Positions 1-8,925 of a stretch of DNA of 64,000 nucleotides are shown piece after piece. The stretch's first letter is position 1. Every line of letters starts with the position of its first letter. This DNA comes from Myxococcales bacterium (GTDB taxonomy: Bacteria; Myxococcota_A; Polyangia; Polyangiales; Polyangiaceae): NCBI GenBank assembly GCA_947473045.1, contig CANJCO010000017.1, forward strand, positions 24,010 through 88,009. Reading direction: 5' to 3'. A model generated the notes under the pieces. The model made no database searches. It was not told the DNA's origin and saw nothing but the letters and a program-made list of their open reading frames with translations. Both the position numbers and the translations under genes were made by a program.

Positions 1-215
1 GCCGCCACGCAGTCGATGACGGCGAGGTGCTCGCGCTCGACCACGCGATCGAGCACGAACGCGCAGCCACGCTCGCAGGCCGCGCGATCGCAGCGAGCCT
101 TCGCGCGCTCGGCGCACGCATCGGCGCAGCGCGCGAGCGGAACGTGAGACGGAGCCGCGCCGGGACACGCGCAGATCGCAAGCGCCAGCAGGGGCGCGAT
201 GGCCAGAAACTTCAC
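1..215 (-). CDS. Cys-rich lipoprotein, N-terminal part (cut by window edge)
   Basis: This gene starts at a GTG (complement of 213-215) and runs off the left edge, so only about 71 residues are visible. The N-terminus is a hydrophobic export signal ending in a lipobox-like LAICAC, so a periplasmic or outer-membrane lipoprotein is likely. The mature part is cysteine-dense, with six Cys within about 35 residues after the lipobox, suggesting disulfides. An AGGTG lies just upstream. The start is 13 nt behind the stop of the VKOR-DsbA gene, so the two are probably co-transcribed. The family is not recognised. Confidence 0.7.
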   Translation of the reverse strand, partial: MKFLAIAPLLALAICACPGAAPSHVPLARCADACAERAKARCDRAACERGCAFVLDRVVEREHLAVIDCVA

Positions 216-228
216 GGGCGCACCTGTA

Positions 229-1344
229 TCACGGGTTGCGGGCCGCACCGGCCTGCGCGTGCGCCGAGAGCGCATCCGCGACCGCCGACCGGAGCGCCTC
301 GGCACCGCGCGCCCCCTCGATGCGCGTGCGGTCGATCCACACCGTCGGCAGTCCGCGTCCGCCCTGAGCCCGAAACGCTTCGCGCTCGGCGTCGACCCTG
401 CGCGAGTTTTGCGGGTCGTCCATGCAGGCCCGGTACTGGGCGGCATCGAGCCCAATTTGGCCGGCGAGGGCCGCGCAGCCCGCCTCGGTGAGCGCGTCGA
501 CTGGAGTGGCAAACAGGCCGGCCGACATCGCCTCTGCCTTGCCCATGGCCGCGCCGCACGCCGCTGCCCGCGCAGCCGTCATCGCGTGGGGGTGCATCGT
601 CACGAGCGGCACGTTCTTGCGCACGACACGCAGCCTGCCCGCGCTCTCGGCGATGATCGGCGCGAAGTCAGCGTGCGTCTTTCGGCAGTGCGGACACTCG
701 TAGTCTACGTACTCGACCACGCACACCTGACCCGGCGGCGTGGCCGCGAGCTCGGCCGCCACGTCCGGAGGCACAGCGACCGGCGTCCCGATCGCCACGA
801 CCGCGGGCGCGACAGCGGCCACCAGAAAAGCCGCGGCGGGGCCCACCGCGAAGGCGGCTCGGGGAGGTCGGTCGAACGCGTGCCTGCGGCGAACATACGC
901 GAGCGCGGCGAGCCCGAGGCAGCTCGCATCGACGACCATGCAATACTTGCAAAATACACCCAGTTGCAGCTGCGTGATGATGAGCGCCGCAGCCACCGCC
1001 GCAGCTACCGCAGCGAGCGCAGCGTTGGCAGTTCGCGCCCGCGCGCCACGAAGCAGCGTCGACACGGCGATCGCGCACAAGCCCGCCACGCCGACGGCGG
1101 GCAGCGGAAGCCGTCCGACGAACGCGAGCGCCGAATGGCGCAAGGCAGCGCAACCGCTGCCAGCGTCACAGAACAGCGGCGCAGGGCGAAGGTAGTCGAC
1201 GAGGAGCGCGGCGCTCGCCGAGAGCGCAAGCGCGATGAGCAGCGACGAGGCCGCCAGCCACGCGACCGCCCCGGGAGACGCCGGCCGAGCCGGGTCGTCC
1301 TGGGTGGGAGGTGACAAATCGGCGACTCGTGGTAGTGTGGTCAT
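229..1344 (-). CDS. VKOR-DsbA fusion (thiol oxidase of the periplasm)
   Basis: An integral membrane vitamin K epoxide reductase (VKOR) domain is fused to a periplasmic DsbA/thioredoxin-like domain, predicted to make disulfide bonds in exported proteins and pass electrons to quinone. Numbering from the ATG at 1344, the VKOR loop cysteines are C59 and C65 and its CxxC is C132/C135 (FCKYC), set among hydrophobic helices. After a further membrane segment comes the DsbA part with ECPHC (C217/C220) and a cis-Pro loop GLPT near the C-terminus. An in-frame ATG at 1371 is also possible; neither start has a good ribosome site. The likely substrate gene follows directly. The gene is divergent from RNase R. 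Confidence 0.9.
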   Translation of the reverse strand: MTTLPRVADLSPPTQDDPARPASPGAVAWLAASSLLIALALSASAALLVDYLRPAPLFCDAGSGCAALRHSALAFVGRLPLPAVGVAGLCAIAVSTLLRGARARTANAALAAVAAAVAAALIITQLQLGVFCKYCMVVDASCLGLAALAYVRRRHAFDRPPRAAFAVGPAAAFLVAAVAPAVVAIGTPVAVPPDVAAELAATPPGQVCVVEYVDYECPHCRKTHADFAPIIAESAGRLRVVRKNVPLVTMHPHAMTAARAAACGAAMGKAEAMSAGLFATPVDALTEAGCAALAGQIGLDAAQYRACMDDPQNSRRVDAEREAFRAQGGRGLPTVWIDRTRIEGARGAEALRSAVADALSAHAQAGAARNP

Positions 1345-1531
1345 TCGGAAGTGCGCCCGCGCGCCCCTCATAGAGGCTTGGCGGAGGCGATTTCTTCCCG
1401 GCCCGAGGTGCGGGGCCTTACCTTCGCGCCACCCACACTAACGAAATTGGGGCGGGCAACAACCCCTCGCCGACAAGCGGCGATCGCTGCGCAGACCGCG
1501 CCCACCGAGCCCCTCGAAAGACCACGAAAAC

Positions 1532-4006
1532 ATGTCATCACGCAACGAGGAGCAGAGCCGCCCCGGCGCCCGCAGTCTGCCCACACGCCAGTCAATCGTC
1601 GAGCTCATCGCCCAGGCGAGGCGGGCGCTTCACACCGCCGACATCGCCGCGCGCCTCTCGGTCCCCGACGGCAGCCGCGCCGCGCTCCTGCGCATGCTCG
1701 ACGACATGGTCATGGGCGGCGTTCTGCTCGCCAACGCGGGCCAACATTTCGCGCTCGCTGCCCCCGAGGCCTACGTTCCCAAAAAGGGCCTGCCGCTGCG
1801 CACGCGTGAGGCACCAAAGGCCGCCCTGCGCGAGGCCCCCAGGGCCGCCGCGCGCCCCGATGACGCGCGGGCCGCCCGCGAGGGCTTCGTATCGATTACG
1901 CCCAGAGGCGCTGGGTTCGTCGCGAGCCTCGGCGCCCCCGGCGACGACGTGTTCGTGCCGCGCGAGTCCATCGGCGGCGCCATGCACGGCGACCGAGTCG
2001 AAGTCACCGTCATCGCGCGGGGCGCCCGAGGCCCCGAAGGCACCATCCTCAAGATCATCGAGCGCGGCACCAAGCGCGTAGCCGGCGTGCTGCGCAGGCG
2101 CGGCCGCAGCGCGTGGCTCGAGCCCGACGACACCCGCATCCGCGGCCCGATCATCCTCTCCGCCACGGTCGACACCACCGGCCCCGAGGGCAACAGCGGC
2201 GACGACGGCGACGCGGCCGTGGCCTCGATTTCGCGCTACCCGCTGCTGCCCGACGAAAACCCCGAGGGCGTGCTCGAGGCCGTGCTCGGCAGGCCCGGCG
2301 AGCTGTCGGTAGAAATCAAAAAGGTGCTCGTCACCGAGCAGATCGAGGAGCTTCACTCCGAAGCCGCGGTCGCCGAGGCCGAGGCGTACGGCCTCGAAGT
2401 GCCCGCCGAGATGCTCGTCGGTCGAGAAGACCTCACCCACCTCCCGCTGCCCACGATCGACCCCGAAGACGCGCGCGATCACGACGACGCCGTTTGGGTC
2501 GAGCGCACCAACGACGGCGGCTACACCGCGTGGATCGCGATCGCCGACGTAAGCTCGTACGTGCGTCCGGGCACCAAAATCGACGAAGAGTCCCTGGCGC
2601 GCGGGTGCAGCGTTTACCTGCCGAGCCGCGCCATCCCGATGCTGCCGCGTGCGCTGTCGTCGAACCTCTGCTCGCTTCTGCCCGACGTGATTCGCCTGTG
2701 CCTGTGCGCCGAGGTCACCCTCGACGCGGGGGGCAACGTGCGGGGAGAGCGCCTGATTCGCGGCTTCATGAACAGCCGCGCCAAGCTCACCTACGGCGGC
2801 GTCGCGCGCGCGCTCGGCTACTCGGAGCTGCCCGAAAAGCAGGAGAAAGCCGAAGAGATGGTCGACGGCCTGAAGGTCGCCGCCGAGCTGTCACGCATGC
2901 TGCGAAGCAAGCGCATGAAGCGCGGCGCCATGGACTTCGAGCTGCCCGAAGCGAAGATCATTCTAAACGACGAAGGTCAGCCCATCGACGTCGAGCGCCG
3001 CGCCCAGGATGCCGGCGTGAAGAAGGCCTACCAGCTCATCGAAGAGCTCATGCTGCTCGCCAACGAGGTCGTCGCGCGATGGCTCGTGGCCAAAGAGTCG
3101 CCCACCGTGTTTCGCGTTCACCCGGCGCCCGATCAGAAGAAGCTCGAGAAGTTCATCGGGCTCTGCGGCGAGCTGTCGATTCAAGTCGACGCCGACATCG
3201 CGCTCGACGCGAAGAAGCTCTCGACGCTGCTCAAGAGCCTCGCCGATCACCCGAAGGCCGCTGTGCTCAACATGCTGCTTCTGCGGTCGATGAAGCAGGC
3301 CGCCTACGACGTCACCAACCTCGGGCACTTCGGCCTCGCGTCGAAGGCCTACGTCCACTTCACGTCGCCGATCCGGCGCTATCCCGATCTCGTCGTGCAC
3401 CGCGCGGTCCACGGCATCTTGAGCGGCCAGAAGATCGATCGATCCGAAGAGGCCAAGAAGACGCTCGCCGAGGCCGCGCTCACCGCGTCGAAAAACGAAC
3501 GCCGCGCGATGGAGGTCGAGCGCGAAATCGGTGACCTCTACCGGGCCTATCTCATGCGCGACAAGGTGGGCGCGCGCTACGAAGGCACCGTCACGGGGCT
3601 CGCGGGCAGCGGCATTTACGTCGCGCTCGATTCGCCGTTCGTCGATGTCATGGTGAAGTTCGATGCGCTCGGCGGCAGCGGCTGGGAGCTCGACGATACC
3701 GGCCTGCGCGCCACGGGCAGCAACGGTCAGGAGGTCAAGCTGGGCGACCGGCTCCTCGTCGAAATCATCGACGTCGCGATTCTCCGCCGTACGGTCTACG
3801 CGCGTCGCATCAGCGGCGGCGGCGACGACCCGGGACGCGGCAAGCGCAGTCGCGAGCGCGGCGCCGAGGGTCCCGCGAAGGGCGCTCCTGGCGCGAAGGC
3901 GGCCAAGCGCGACGTGCGCGCGAAGGTACGCAAAGTCGAGTCCCGCAAAGGCGGCGGCGGCAAGAGCGGCGGCAAGAGCAAGGGCGGGGGCAAGCGCAAG
4001 CGCTAG
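1532..4006 (+). CDS. rnr: Ribonuclease R (3'-5' exoribonuclease)
   Basis: Processive hydrolytic 3'-5' exoribonuclease of the RNB family that degrades structured RNA. Order: N-terminal winged-helix segment (about 20-80), cold-shock/OB region (about 115-180), RNB catalytic domain with the metal-binding motif TIDPEDARDHDDAV near residues 308-321, S1 domain near 680-755, then a Lys/Arg/Gly-rich tail of about 55 residues. The length of 824 aa is normal for RNase R and longer than RNase II. Such basic tails help unwind structured RNA in E. coli RNase R (family knowledge). It is a monocistronic plus-strand gene convergent with dnaJ, with about 12 nt between the stops. Confidence 0.97.
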   Translation: MSSRNEEQSRPGARSLPTRQSIVELIAQARRALHTADIAARLSVPDGSRAALLRMLDDMVMGGVLLANAGQHFALAAPEAYVPKKGLPLRTREAPKAALREAPRAAARPDDARAAREGFVSITPRGAGFVASLGAPGDDVFVPRESIGGAMHGDRVEVTVIARGARGPEGTILKIIERGTKRVAGVLRRRGRSAWLEPDDTRIRGPIILSATVDTTGPEGNSGDDGDAAVASISRYPLLPDENPEGVLEAVLGRPGELSVEIKKVLVTEQIEELHSEAAVAEAEAYGLEVPAEMLVGREDLTHLPLPTIDPEDARDHDDAVWVERTNDGGYTAWIAIADVSSYVRPGTKIDEESLARGCSVYLPSRAIPMLPRALSSNLCSLLPDVIRLCLCAEVTLDAGGNVRGERLIRGFMNSRAKLTYGGVARALGYSELPEKQEKAEEMVDGLKVAAELSRMLRSKRMKRGAMDFELPEAKIILNDEGQPIDVERRAQDAGVKKAYQLIEELMLLANEVVARWLVAKESPTVFRVHPAPDQKKLEKFIGLCGELSIQVDADIALDAKKLSTLLKSLADHPKAAVLNMLLLRSMKQAAYDVTNLGHFGLASKAYVHFTSPIRRYPDLVVHRAVHGILSGQKIDRSEEAKKTLAEAALTASKNERRAMEVEREIGDLYRAYLMRDKVGARYEGTVTGLAGSGIYVALDSPFVDVMVKFDALGGSGWELDDTGLRATGSNGQEVKLGDRLLVEIIDVAILRRTVYARRISGGGDDPGRGKRSRERGAEGPAKGAPGAKAAKRDVRAKVRKVESRKGGGGKSGGKSKGGGKRKR

Positions 4007-4018
4007 CCCGGCTGCGGC

Positions 4019-4951
4019 TCAGAGCTTGAAGTCGGCGCGCGGATCGTCCTGTTCGAGCTGGTCGATGAGCGGGCCGGCCTCATCGCCGGTGGGCAGGTGC
4101 ACGAGAAACTGCACGTAAAGGTCGCCCGGCTCGCGATCTTTGCGAGCGATGCCCTTGCCACGCAGACGCAGCCGCGTGCCGCTCTGCGTGCGCGGCGGCA
4201 CCTTCACGGTCACCGATCCGTCGAGCGTTGGCACGTGAATTTTCGCGCCGTGATAGGCCTCTTTCAGGGTGATCGGCACGTCGAGCCGCAGGTCGTCGGC
4301 GTCGCGTTTGAGCCTCGGGTGCGGCTGCACGTGAAGCAGCAGGATGAGATCGCCGGTCATGCCGCCGGTTGGAGACGGCCCGCCCTGCCCTGCGATGCGC
4401 ACGCGGTTGCCTTCTTCTGCGCCGGGCGGGATGCGCACCTTGATCGGCTCGCTGTCGGGACCGCGCGGCCGAAGCTCGAGCGTCGTGCCGCGTGCGGCCG
4501 CCATAAAGTCGATGGAGATCGCGCTCTCGAGGTCTGCGCCGCGCACGTCGGGCCTGCGCCTGCGCCCGCGGGAGGCTCGCCCGAAGAGATCGCCGAACAC
4601 GTCGTTGACGTCGCCTCCACCGCCCTGCTCGCCGAACAGGTCTTCGATGCGCGGGCGCGAGCCGCTGGCGGCGCCGCCCTGCCGCGCGTACTGGCGATAA
4701 GCGCGAGCGCGGGCGGGGTCGAAGCCGTCGCGCAGACCTTCTTCGCCGAACTCGTCGTAGAGCTTGCGCTTGCCGTCGTCGCTGAGAACTTCGTAGGCGT
4801 GATTGACGGCCTTGAAGCGCGCCTCGGCGGGCGCGTTTCCCGGATTGCGATCGGGATGGAGGTCTTTCGCCAGCTTGCGATAGGAGCGCTTGAGTACGGC
4901 AGCGTCGGCGTTCTTTGACACTCCGAGCGTCGCGTAGAGATCTTCGGCCAT
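4019..4951 (-). CDS. DnaJ-family co-chaperone, CbpA-like (no zinc finger)
   Basis: Hsp70 co-chaperone of the type II DnaJ class. From the ATG at 4951 (310 aa) the J domain has HPD at 32-34. It is followed by a Gly/Phe-Arg-rich linker and two beta-barrel C-terminal domains; the four CxxCxGxG zinc motifs of true DnaJ are absent. The motif LKEAYHGAKIHVPTLDGSV is typical of the DnaJ C-terminal domain. A longer reading frame continues upstream to 5029, but the J domain begins MAEDLYATLG, so 4951 is preferred. It is the last gene of a minus-strand run and lies 55 nt behind the GNAT gene. Confidence 0.95.
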   Translation of the reverse strand: MAEDLYATLGVSKNADAAVLKRSYRKLAKDLHPDRNPGNAPAEARFKAVNHAYEVLSDDGKRKLYDEFGEEGLRDGFDPARARAYRQYARQGGAASGSRPRIEDLFGEQGGGGDVNDVFGDLFGRASRGRRRRPDVRGADLESAISIDFMAAARGTTLELRPRGPDSEPIKVRIPPGAEEGNRVRIAGQGGPSPTGGMTGDLILLLHVQPHPRLKRDADDLRLDVPITLKEAYHGAKIHVPTLDGSVTVKVPPRTQSGTRLRLRGKGIARKDREPGDLYVQFLVHLPTGDEAGPLIDQLEQDDPRADFKL

Positions 4952-5006
4952 GACGGCGGCAAGGTAAGGCGGCCCAGCCTCGGGAGCAACGGGGGCGCGG
5001 GCGCGC

Positions 5007-5576
5007 TCAGTCGGTCGCGAGCACCGCAAACAGTGCGTGATCGAGCCACCGCCCGCTCACTCGCTCCGCGTGGCGCGCGACCCCTTCGAAGCGGTAGCCG
5101 AGGCGGCGCAGCACCGCGAGCGACGCGTGGTTGTCGGTCGCCACCGCGACGCGCACGCGGTGCGCTTTCACGCTCGAAAAGGCCCAGGCGACGCAGGCAC
5201 GCGCCGCCTCGGTCATGATGCCCTTGCCGCTGGCATCGGTGCGGAGCCAGTAGCCGAGCTCGCAGCTCTGATGCATGTGAGACAAGGCCTCGAGTCCCAC
5301 GACGCCCAAAAATCGCCGCGTCGCGCGGTCGCGAATGGCGAAGCGAAGCGCCCGACCCGCGTCCCAGTCCATCGTGCTGGCCTCGGCGTAGCGGTAGCTC
5401 GCGGCCTGATCGACGTTGTAGGCCACCCACGCGAGCCAGGGCTCGAGCTGCGCGCGCGAGGAATCAACGCCAAACCACAGGTCGTGCGCATCACGCACGT
5501 CGATCGGCGTAAGCTGCAGACGCTGCGTCTCAAGCGCGTGATGCCTCAACTCGATGCGCGAAGGGATGGCGAGCAT
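5007..5576 (-). CDS. GNAT N-acetyltransferase, RimJ/RimL type
   Basis: This 189-aa GCN5-related acetyltransferase is most like the RimJ/RimL branch that acetylates N-terminal amines or small molecules with acetyl-CoA. Visible family features are the N-terminal LRLTPI-like strand (TQRLQLTPIDVRDA), a LGYWLRTDASGKGIMTEA acetyl-CoA pyrophosphate-binding segment, and the C-terminal VAVATDNHASLAVLRRLGYR helix-strand typical of this branch. The substrate cannot be told from sequence. It lies between a hypothetical gene and dnaJ on the minus strand. Confidence 0.92.
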   Translation of the reverse strand: MLAIPSRIELRHHALETQRLQLTPIDVRDAHDLWFGVDSSRAQLEPWLAWVAYNVDQAASYRYAEASTMDWDAGRALRFAIRDRATRRFLGVVGLEALSHMHQSCELGYWLRTDASGKGIMTEAARACVAWAFSSVKAHRVRVAVATDNHASLAVLRRLGYRFEGVARHAERVSGRWLDHALFAVLATD

Positions 5577-5634
5577 GGTAGGCCGCCGCCCAGCATAGAC
5601 CTTCGGTGCGCGACCCGCCGCAACGAAGGTGACG

Positions 5635-6003
5635 TCAGCGCGCCTTGCGGGCGGGTGCGGCGTCGGGGTAGGCCGCCACGAGCGACTTCGACGGACGCTC
5701 GACGCCCTCGAGCGGGCTCGTCACGAGGTCGCGACCCTCGCTTGAAAAGAAGAGCGCCTCGCCGGTGCGCGGCTCACCCGGGTTGGGAACGATCGCGCCG
5801 TTGAGGTAGAATTTGATTCCGCCGTGTACGCGCCGGCGGAGCGCAAGGTGCCCGTGCAGAAACTCGCCGCTGCGGCGATCGCGGACGGCGACGCAGTAGC
5901 CATCGCGGAAGTGATACTCGGTGTTCTTGGTGACGTAGACGCGATGCCGCCGGCGGTCGTCGCTGCCTTCGAACGCTTTCGCTGTGCTCTGTTCGTCGCT
6001 CAT
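5635..6003 (-). CDS. Conserved-looking hypothetical protein
   Basis: This is a 122-aa soluble protein with no signal peptide and no family I recognise. The centre has an alternating hydrophobic/aromatic pattern (EYHFRDGYCVAVRDRRSGEF, then GIKFYLNGAIVPNPGEPRTG) suggesting a small beta-rich domain, and the C-terminus is Ala/Arg-rich. The start at 6003 is preferred because GGAG stands 8-9 nt upstream; an in-frame ATG at 6024 has no such site. It is 62 nt downstream of lolA, possibly the same transcript. Confidence 0.75.
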   Translation of the reverse strand: MSDEQSTAKAFEGSDDRRRHRVYVTKNTEYHFRDGYCVAVRDRRSGEFLHGHLALRRRVHGGIKFYLNGAIVPNPGEPRTGEALFFSSEGRDLVTSPLEGVERPSKSLVAAYPDAAPARKAR

Positions 6004-6065
6004 GGTCGCTGACTCCGTAGCCATCGACCATGCATCGCGGGCCGCGAACGGGCCAAATTTCCCGC

Positions 6066-6692
6066 TCAGTCGGGCAGGCGCATCGCCGCGGGATCGACGG
6101 CGGCGTCCTTCGCCAGCTCACCAAAAACGATGTCGGTGCGGTCGCGCGGGCTCTCGACGAGCGTGACCCGCCGCGGTCGCACCAGATCGGCGTCGAGGGC
6201 GAGCACGACCTTGGCAAAGTGCGCGCTCGCGGTCTTCGGGCGGGCCTCGAAGGTGACCCCGCCCCCCTCGCCGGCGACCTCCACGAGCTCGTAGCGGTCG
6301 CGCAGGGTGCGTGGGTCACCGCTGAGCCACGCGCGCAGCTCGTCGAGGTCGCGGGAGAGCTTCTGCGTGGCCGGCAGCCTCCCGTGCGATTGCGGGCCCC
6401 GGTAGGCGAGCCCTTCGGGAGCGATCCAGTAAGTGACTTGCTCTTCGGTGACATCCCAGCGCAGGCGGTCGGGTCGCACGAGCGTCAGCCTGCCGGTGGA
6501 GCGAATCTTCGTGGCGAGCAGGCCGATCGTGCGCTCCTGCGTGAACGGGCCGCTGAGCGTCTTCATCGACGCGCGCGCGCCGGCGATGGCCGTCAGGCGA
6601 TCGAGCAGGGGATCGGCGTGGGCCCGTCCGGCCGCCACCGCGAGCGCACCGAACGCGCCGCCCGCAAGCACGCAACGCCTGGAGATCTTCAT
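6066..6692 (-). CDS. lolA: LolA-family outer-membrane lipoprotein carrier
   Basis: A periplasmic carrier-like protein of 208 aa with the LolA fold signature: GPFTQERTIGLL, then TGRLTLVRPDRLRWDV, then a hydrophobic strand pattern. Canonical LolA shuttles lipoproteins from LolCDE to the outer membrane. The N-terminus has a Tat-like export signal (SRRCVLAGGAFGALAVAAGRAHA). The start overlaps the stop of the C45-type hydrolase by 4 nt, and that gene in turn overlaps a glycosyltransferase. The genomic setting therefore suggests a dedicated lipid or glycolipid carrier rather than the housekeeping LolA, which is an inference. Confidence 0.88.
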   Translation of the reverse strand: MKISRRCVLAGGAFGALAVAAGRAHADPLLDRLTAIAGARASMKTLSGPFTQERTIGLLATKIRSTGRLTLVRPDRLRWDVTEEQVTYWIAPEGLAYRGPQSHGRLPATQKLSRDLDELRAWLSGDPRTLRDRYELVEVAGEGGGVTFEARPKTASAHFAKVVLALDADLVRPRRVTLVESPRDRTDIVFGELAKDAAVDPAAMRLPD

Positions 6693-8143
6693 GGCCGGTC
6701 GCCCCCTGTGCGAGCCGCGCCGGCCTTGGCGCGCCCCTGCGCGTAGCGACCGTCCGACAAGATCGGATCGGCCGCGATTTCAGCCGCATTTCCGTCGCGC
6801 GCGGGATCGTGGCCGGGCGCGAAGACGGTCTTGAGATCGAACCGCACGAATCCGCCCGACAGGTGGGGACCCCGGCTCACCCAAAGCACGCGGTCGGTCG
6901 TGTCGGCCACCACGCCGTGGGTCGCGATCAACGCGTCGATGCTGCGCCTGTCGCCCAGCGCGCACGCCTCGCCGCCCGCGCAGGCGTGGTCGCGAAGCAT
7001 GGCCACTGCGCGCTCGGGATCGGCCGTCATCGCCTCGGTCGACGCGAGCAGCTCATCGAGGCGGGCGCGCCGCGCCAGCGTCGTGGTGCCCGCGCGAACG
7101 GCCTGATTTTTCGGGTCGGATGCGAGCGGACCCTCGAAGTGATTGGTCACGCCGACGCGGTCGCGATCGGCAAACGACTCGCGCACGAACGCCGGCTCCC
7201 CGGCCGCGCGCTCGACCACGGCGAATCGCCCGGCGGCGTCTGCGACGAACACGAGGTGCGAGACCATGACCTCCTGCCCGCGAAGAATCGCGACGGCCTC
7301 GGTCGTTGTGCGCGCCCGCTGCAACGCCTCGCGCAGGCTGAACACGACGGGCACGCCGGTGGTGCGGGGCTCCCGCGCGCGCGCGCCGTTGACGAGCACC
7401 AGGACGCCTTCGGCGTTCATCCCGGTGAGCACGCCGGTCATGCCGGGCCACGACACGCTGGCGTACGGAATGGCGCCGTCTTCGCGCACGAAAAAGACGG
7501 CTTTGTCGGTGTCGAACACGTCGCCCGCCTCAAAGTCGAACGCGCGGCCGACCAGCACGTGACCGTCTGCCGTCACGCTCGCCCCAAGCCCGAAGGCCGA
7601 GCAGCCGATGAGCGGCGAGTGCTCGAAGCTGAGCGCGATGTCGTAGACGGCGTGGAGAAAGACGAGCCGCTGATAGCTCGCCATCTCGGACGCGAACGGG
7701 TCGGGCTGCAAGCCAAGCGCCTCGGCGGCGAGCTCGCGACGGCGATCGCCCGCGACGGCCTGATCGACGTGGCGGTAGCGCACGCGGCTCACGTCCATCA
7801 TGAGCGCGCGCGCGGGCGACAGCGGCACGAAATGCGAAAAGGTCTGCCAGAGCTGCCCTTCGTTTTCGATCATGTGATCGCGAAGCAGCTTCGCGTGCGC
7901 AAAACCCAGCATTTCGGGCGTGCCTTGCAGGTACACCTCGCGCACCCCTCCCCATAGACGCGTGTACGACGCACCGTCTCTGCGAAGCGGAGCCGCCATG
8001 TCGACAGCCGCCCCGACGGGCGCCGCGATCACCGGCGGGACCATCGTGGTCGACGCGCGGACGCCCCGGTGCGCGAGCCAGATCGACGCCGCCGCGGCCG
8101 CGAGCCAGGCGAATTTATTTCTGTGGCGCGACGCAAAGCTCAT
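6689..8143 (-). CDS. C45-type Ntn-hydrolase / acyltransferase-like protein
   Basis: This 484-aa protein is of the acyl-CoA:6-aminopenicillanate acyltransferase / peptidase C45-like Ntn-hydrolase group, which also resembles phospholipase-B-like proteins. An N-terminal hydrophobic signal or anchor (about residues 10-30) places it outside the cytoplasm. The nucleophile is probably the Cys of GCSAFGLGASVTADGHVLVG, which in this group becomes N-terminal after self-cleavage; the following RAFDFE matches the family's GRNxD-like strand. The substrate is unknown. It is sandwiched by 4-nt overlaps between GT2 and LolA genes, pointing to envelope lipid work (inference). Confidence 0.85.
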   Translation of the reverse strand: MSFASRHRNKFAWLAAAAASIWLAHRGVRASTTMVPPVIAAPVGAAVDMAAPLRRDGASYTRLWGGVREVYLQGTPEMLGFAHAKLLRDHMIENEGQLWQTFSHFVPLSPARALMMDVSRVRYRHVDQAVAGDRRRELAAEALGLQPDPFASEMASYQRLVFLHAVYDIALSFEHSPLIGCSAFGLGASVTADGHVLVGRAFDFEAGDVFDTDKAVFFVREDGAIPYASVSWPGMTGVLTGMNAEGVLVLVNGARAREPRTTGVPVVFSLREALQRARTTTEAVAILRGQEVMVSHLVFVADAAGRFAVVERAAGEPAFVRESFADRDRVGVTNHFEGPLASDPKNQAVRAGTTTLARRARLDELLASTEAMTADPERAVAMLRDHACAGGEACALGDRRSIDALIATHGVVADTTDRVLWVSRGPHLSGGFVRFDLKTVFAPGHDPARDGNAAEIAADPILSDGRYAQGRAKAGAARTGGDRP

Positions 8144-8865
8144 GGAGCAGACCGTTGGACGTGCGCCGCGGCCTTTCGACGCAGCACATGCACGTCGGCG
8201 AGCGTGCGCAGCACCGCGCCGATGATGCGCGCCGGATCGCGCACCTTGTCGAAGTGGGTGACGCGCAGGTGCTCCGGCGGATAGTAAACGCGGACCGGCA
8301 CTTCGACGACCGGCAGGCCGGCGGCGAGGGCCCGCAAGATGATCTCAGCCTCGAACGCGTAGCCTCGCGCGCGCCCCGCAAGCGCGAGCGTCGCGGCCAC
8401 CGGATAGCGGCGCAAACCGCACTGGGTGTCCCGGAGCGTGCGCGCCGAAAAGCGCGACAGAAAGTAGTTCGAGATGCCGTTCGAGAGCTGATTTTTGCGG
8501 GGTGCGCCCGCTGCTGCGAGATCGCGCACGCCAAGAACGAGCGCGCCCGGATCGTCGGATCCGCCGAGAACGACCGCCGCCTCGTCAGGAGGGTGCTGCC
8601 CATCGGCGTCGACCGTCACCGCGGCGTCGAAGCCGTCGCGCAGCGCGCGCCGAAGGCCGGTACGAAGCGCGGCGCCCTTGCCCTGATTGGGACCGTGCGC
8701 GATCACGGTCGAGCCCGCGCGCCTCGCGCACTCGGCCGTGGCGTCGTCGGAGCCGTCGTCGACGACGAAAATGGCGACGCCGGGCAGCGCGCGCGCGACG
8801 CCTGCGACGACCTCACCGACGGTCGCCTCGGCCTGATATGCGGGGATAATGATGCACGTTCGCAT
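8140..8865 (-). CDS. Family 2 glycosyltransferase (DPM1-like)
   Basis: This 241-aa GT-A fold glycosyltransferase is likely to use a nucleotide sugar and a polyprenyl-phosphate or lipid acceptor. It starts with CIIIPAYQAEATVGEVV, has VVDDGSDDAT, and the metal-binding DADGQHPPDE motif of the DPM1/DPG-synthase group. No C-terminal membrane helices are present, as in simple DPM1-type enzymes. The start at 8865 is chosen because the GT domain begins there; the frame extends to 8952 with low-complexity sequence. It is first in the GT2-C45-LolA operon and divergent from ybeY with about 60 nt between starts. Confidence 0.9.
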   Translation of the reverse strand: MRTCIIIPAYQAEATVGEVVAGVARALPGVAIFVVDDGSDDATAECARRAGSTVIAHGPNQGKGAALRTGLRRALRDGFDAAVTVDADGQHPPDEAAVVLGGSDDPGALVLGVRDLAAAGAPRKNQLSNGISNYFLSRFSARTLRDTQCGLRRYPVAATLALAGRARGYAFEAEIILRALAAGLPVVEVPVRVYYPPEHLRVTHFDKVRDPARIIGAVLRTLADVHVLRRKAAAHVQRSAP

Positions 8866-8925
8866 GGCGGCACGAATTGACCGGGAGCCCAATCGACCTG
8901 TACCACGGCGCGCGGAGGTTCTGAC

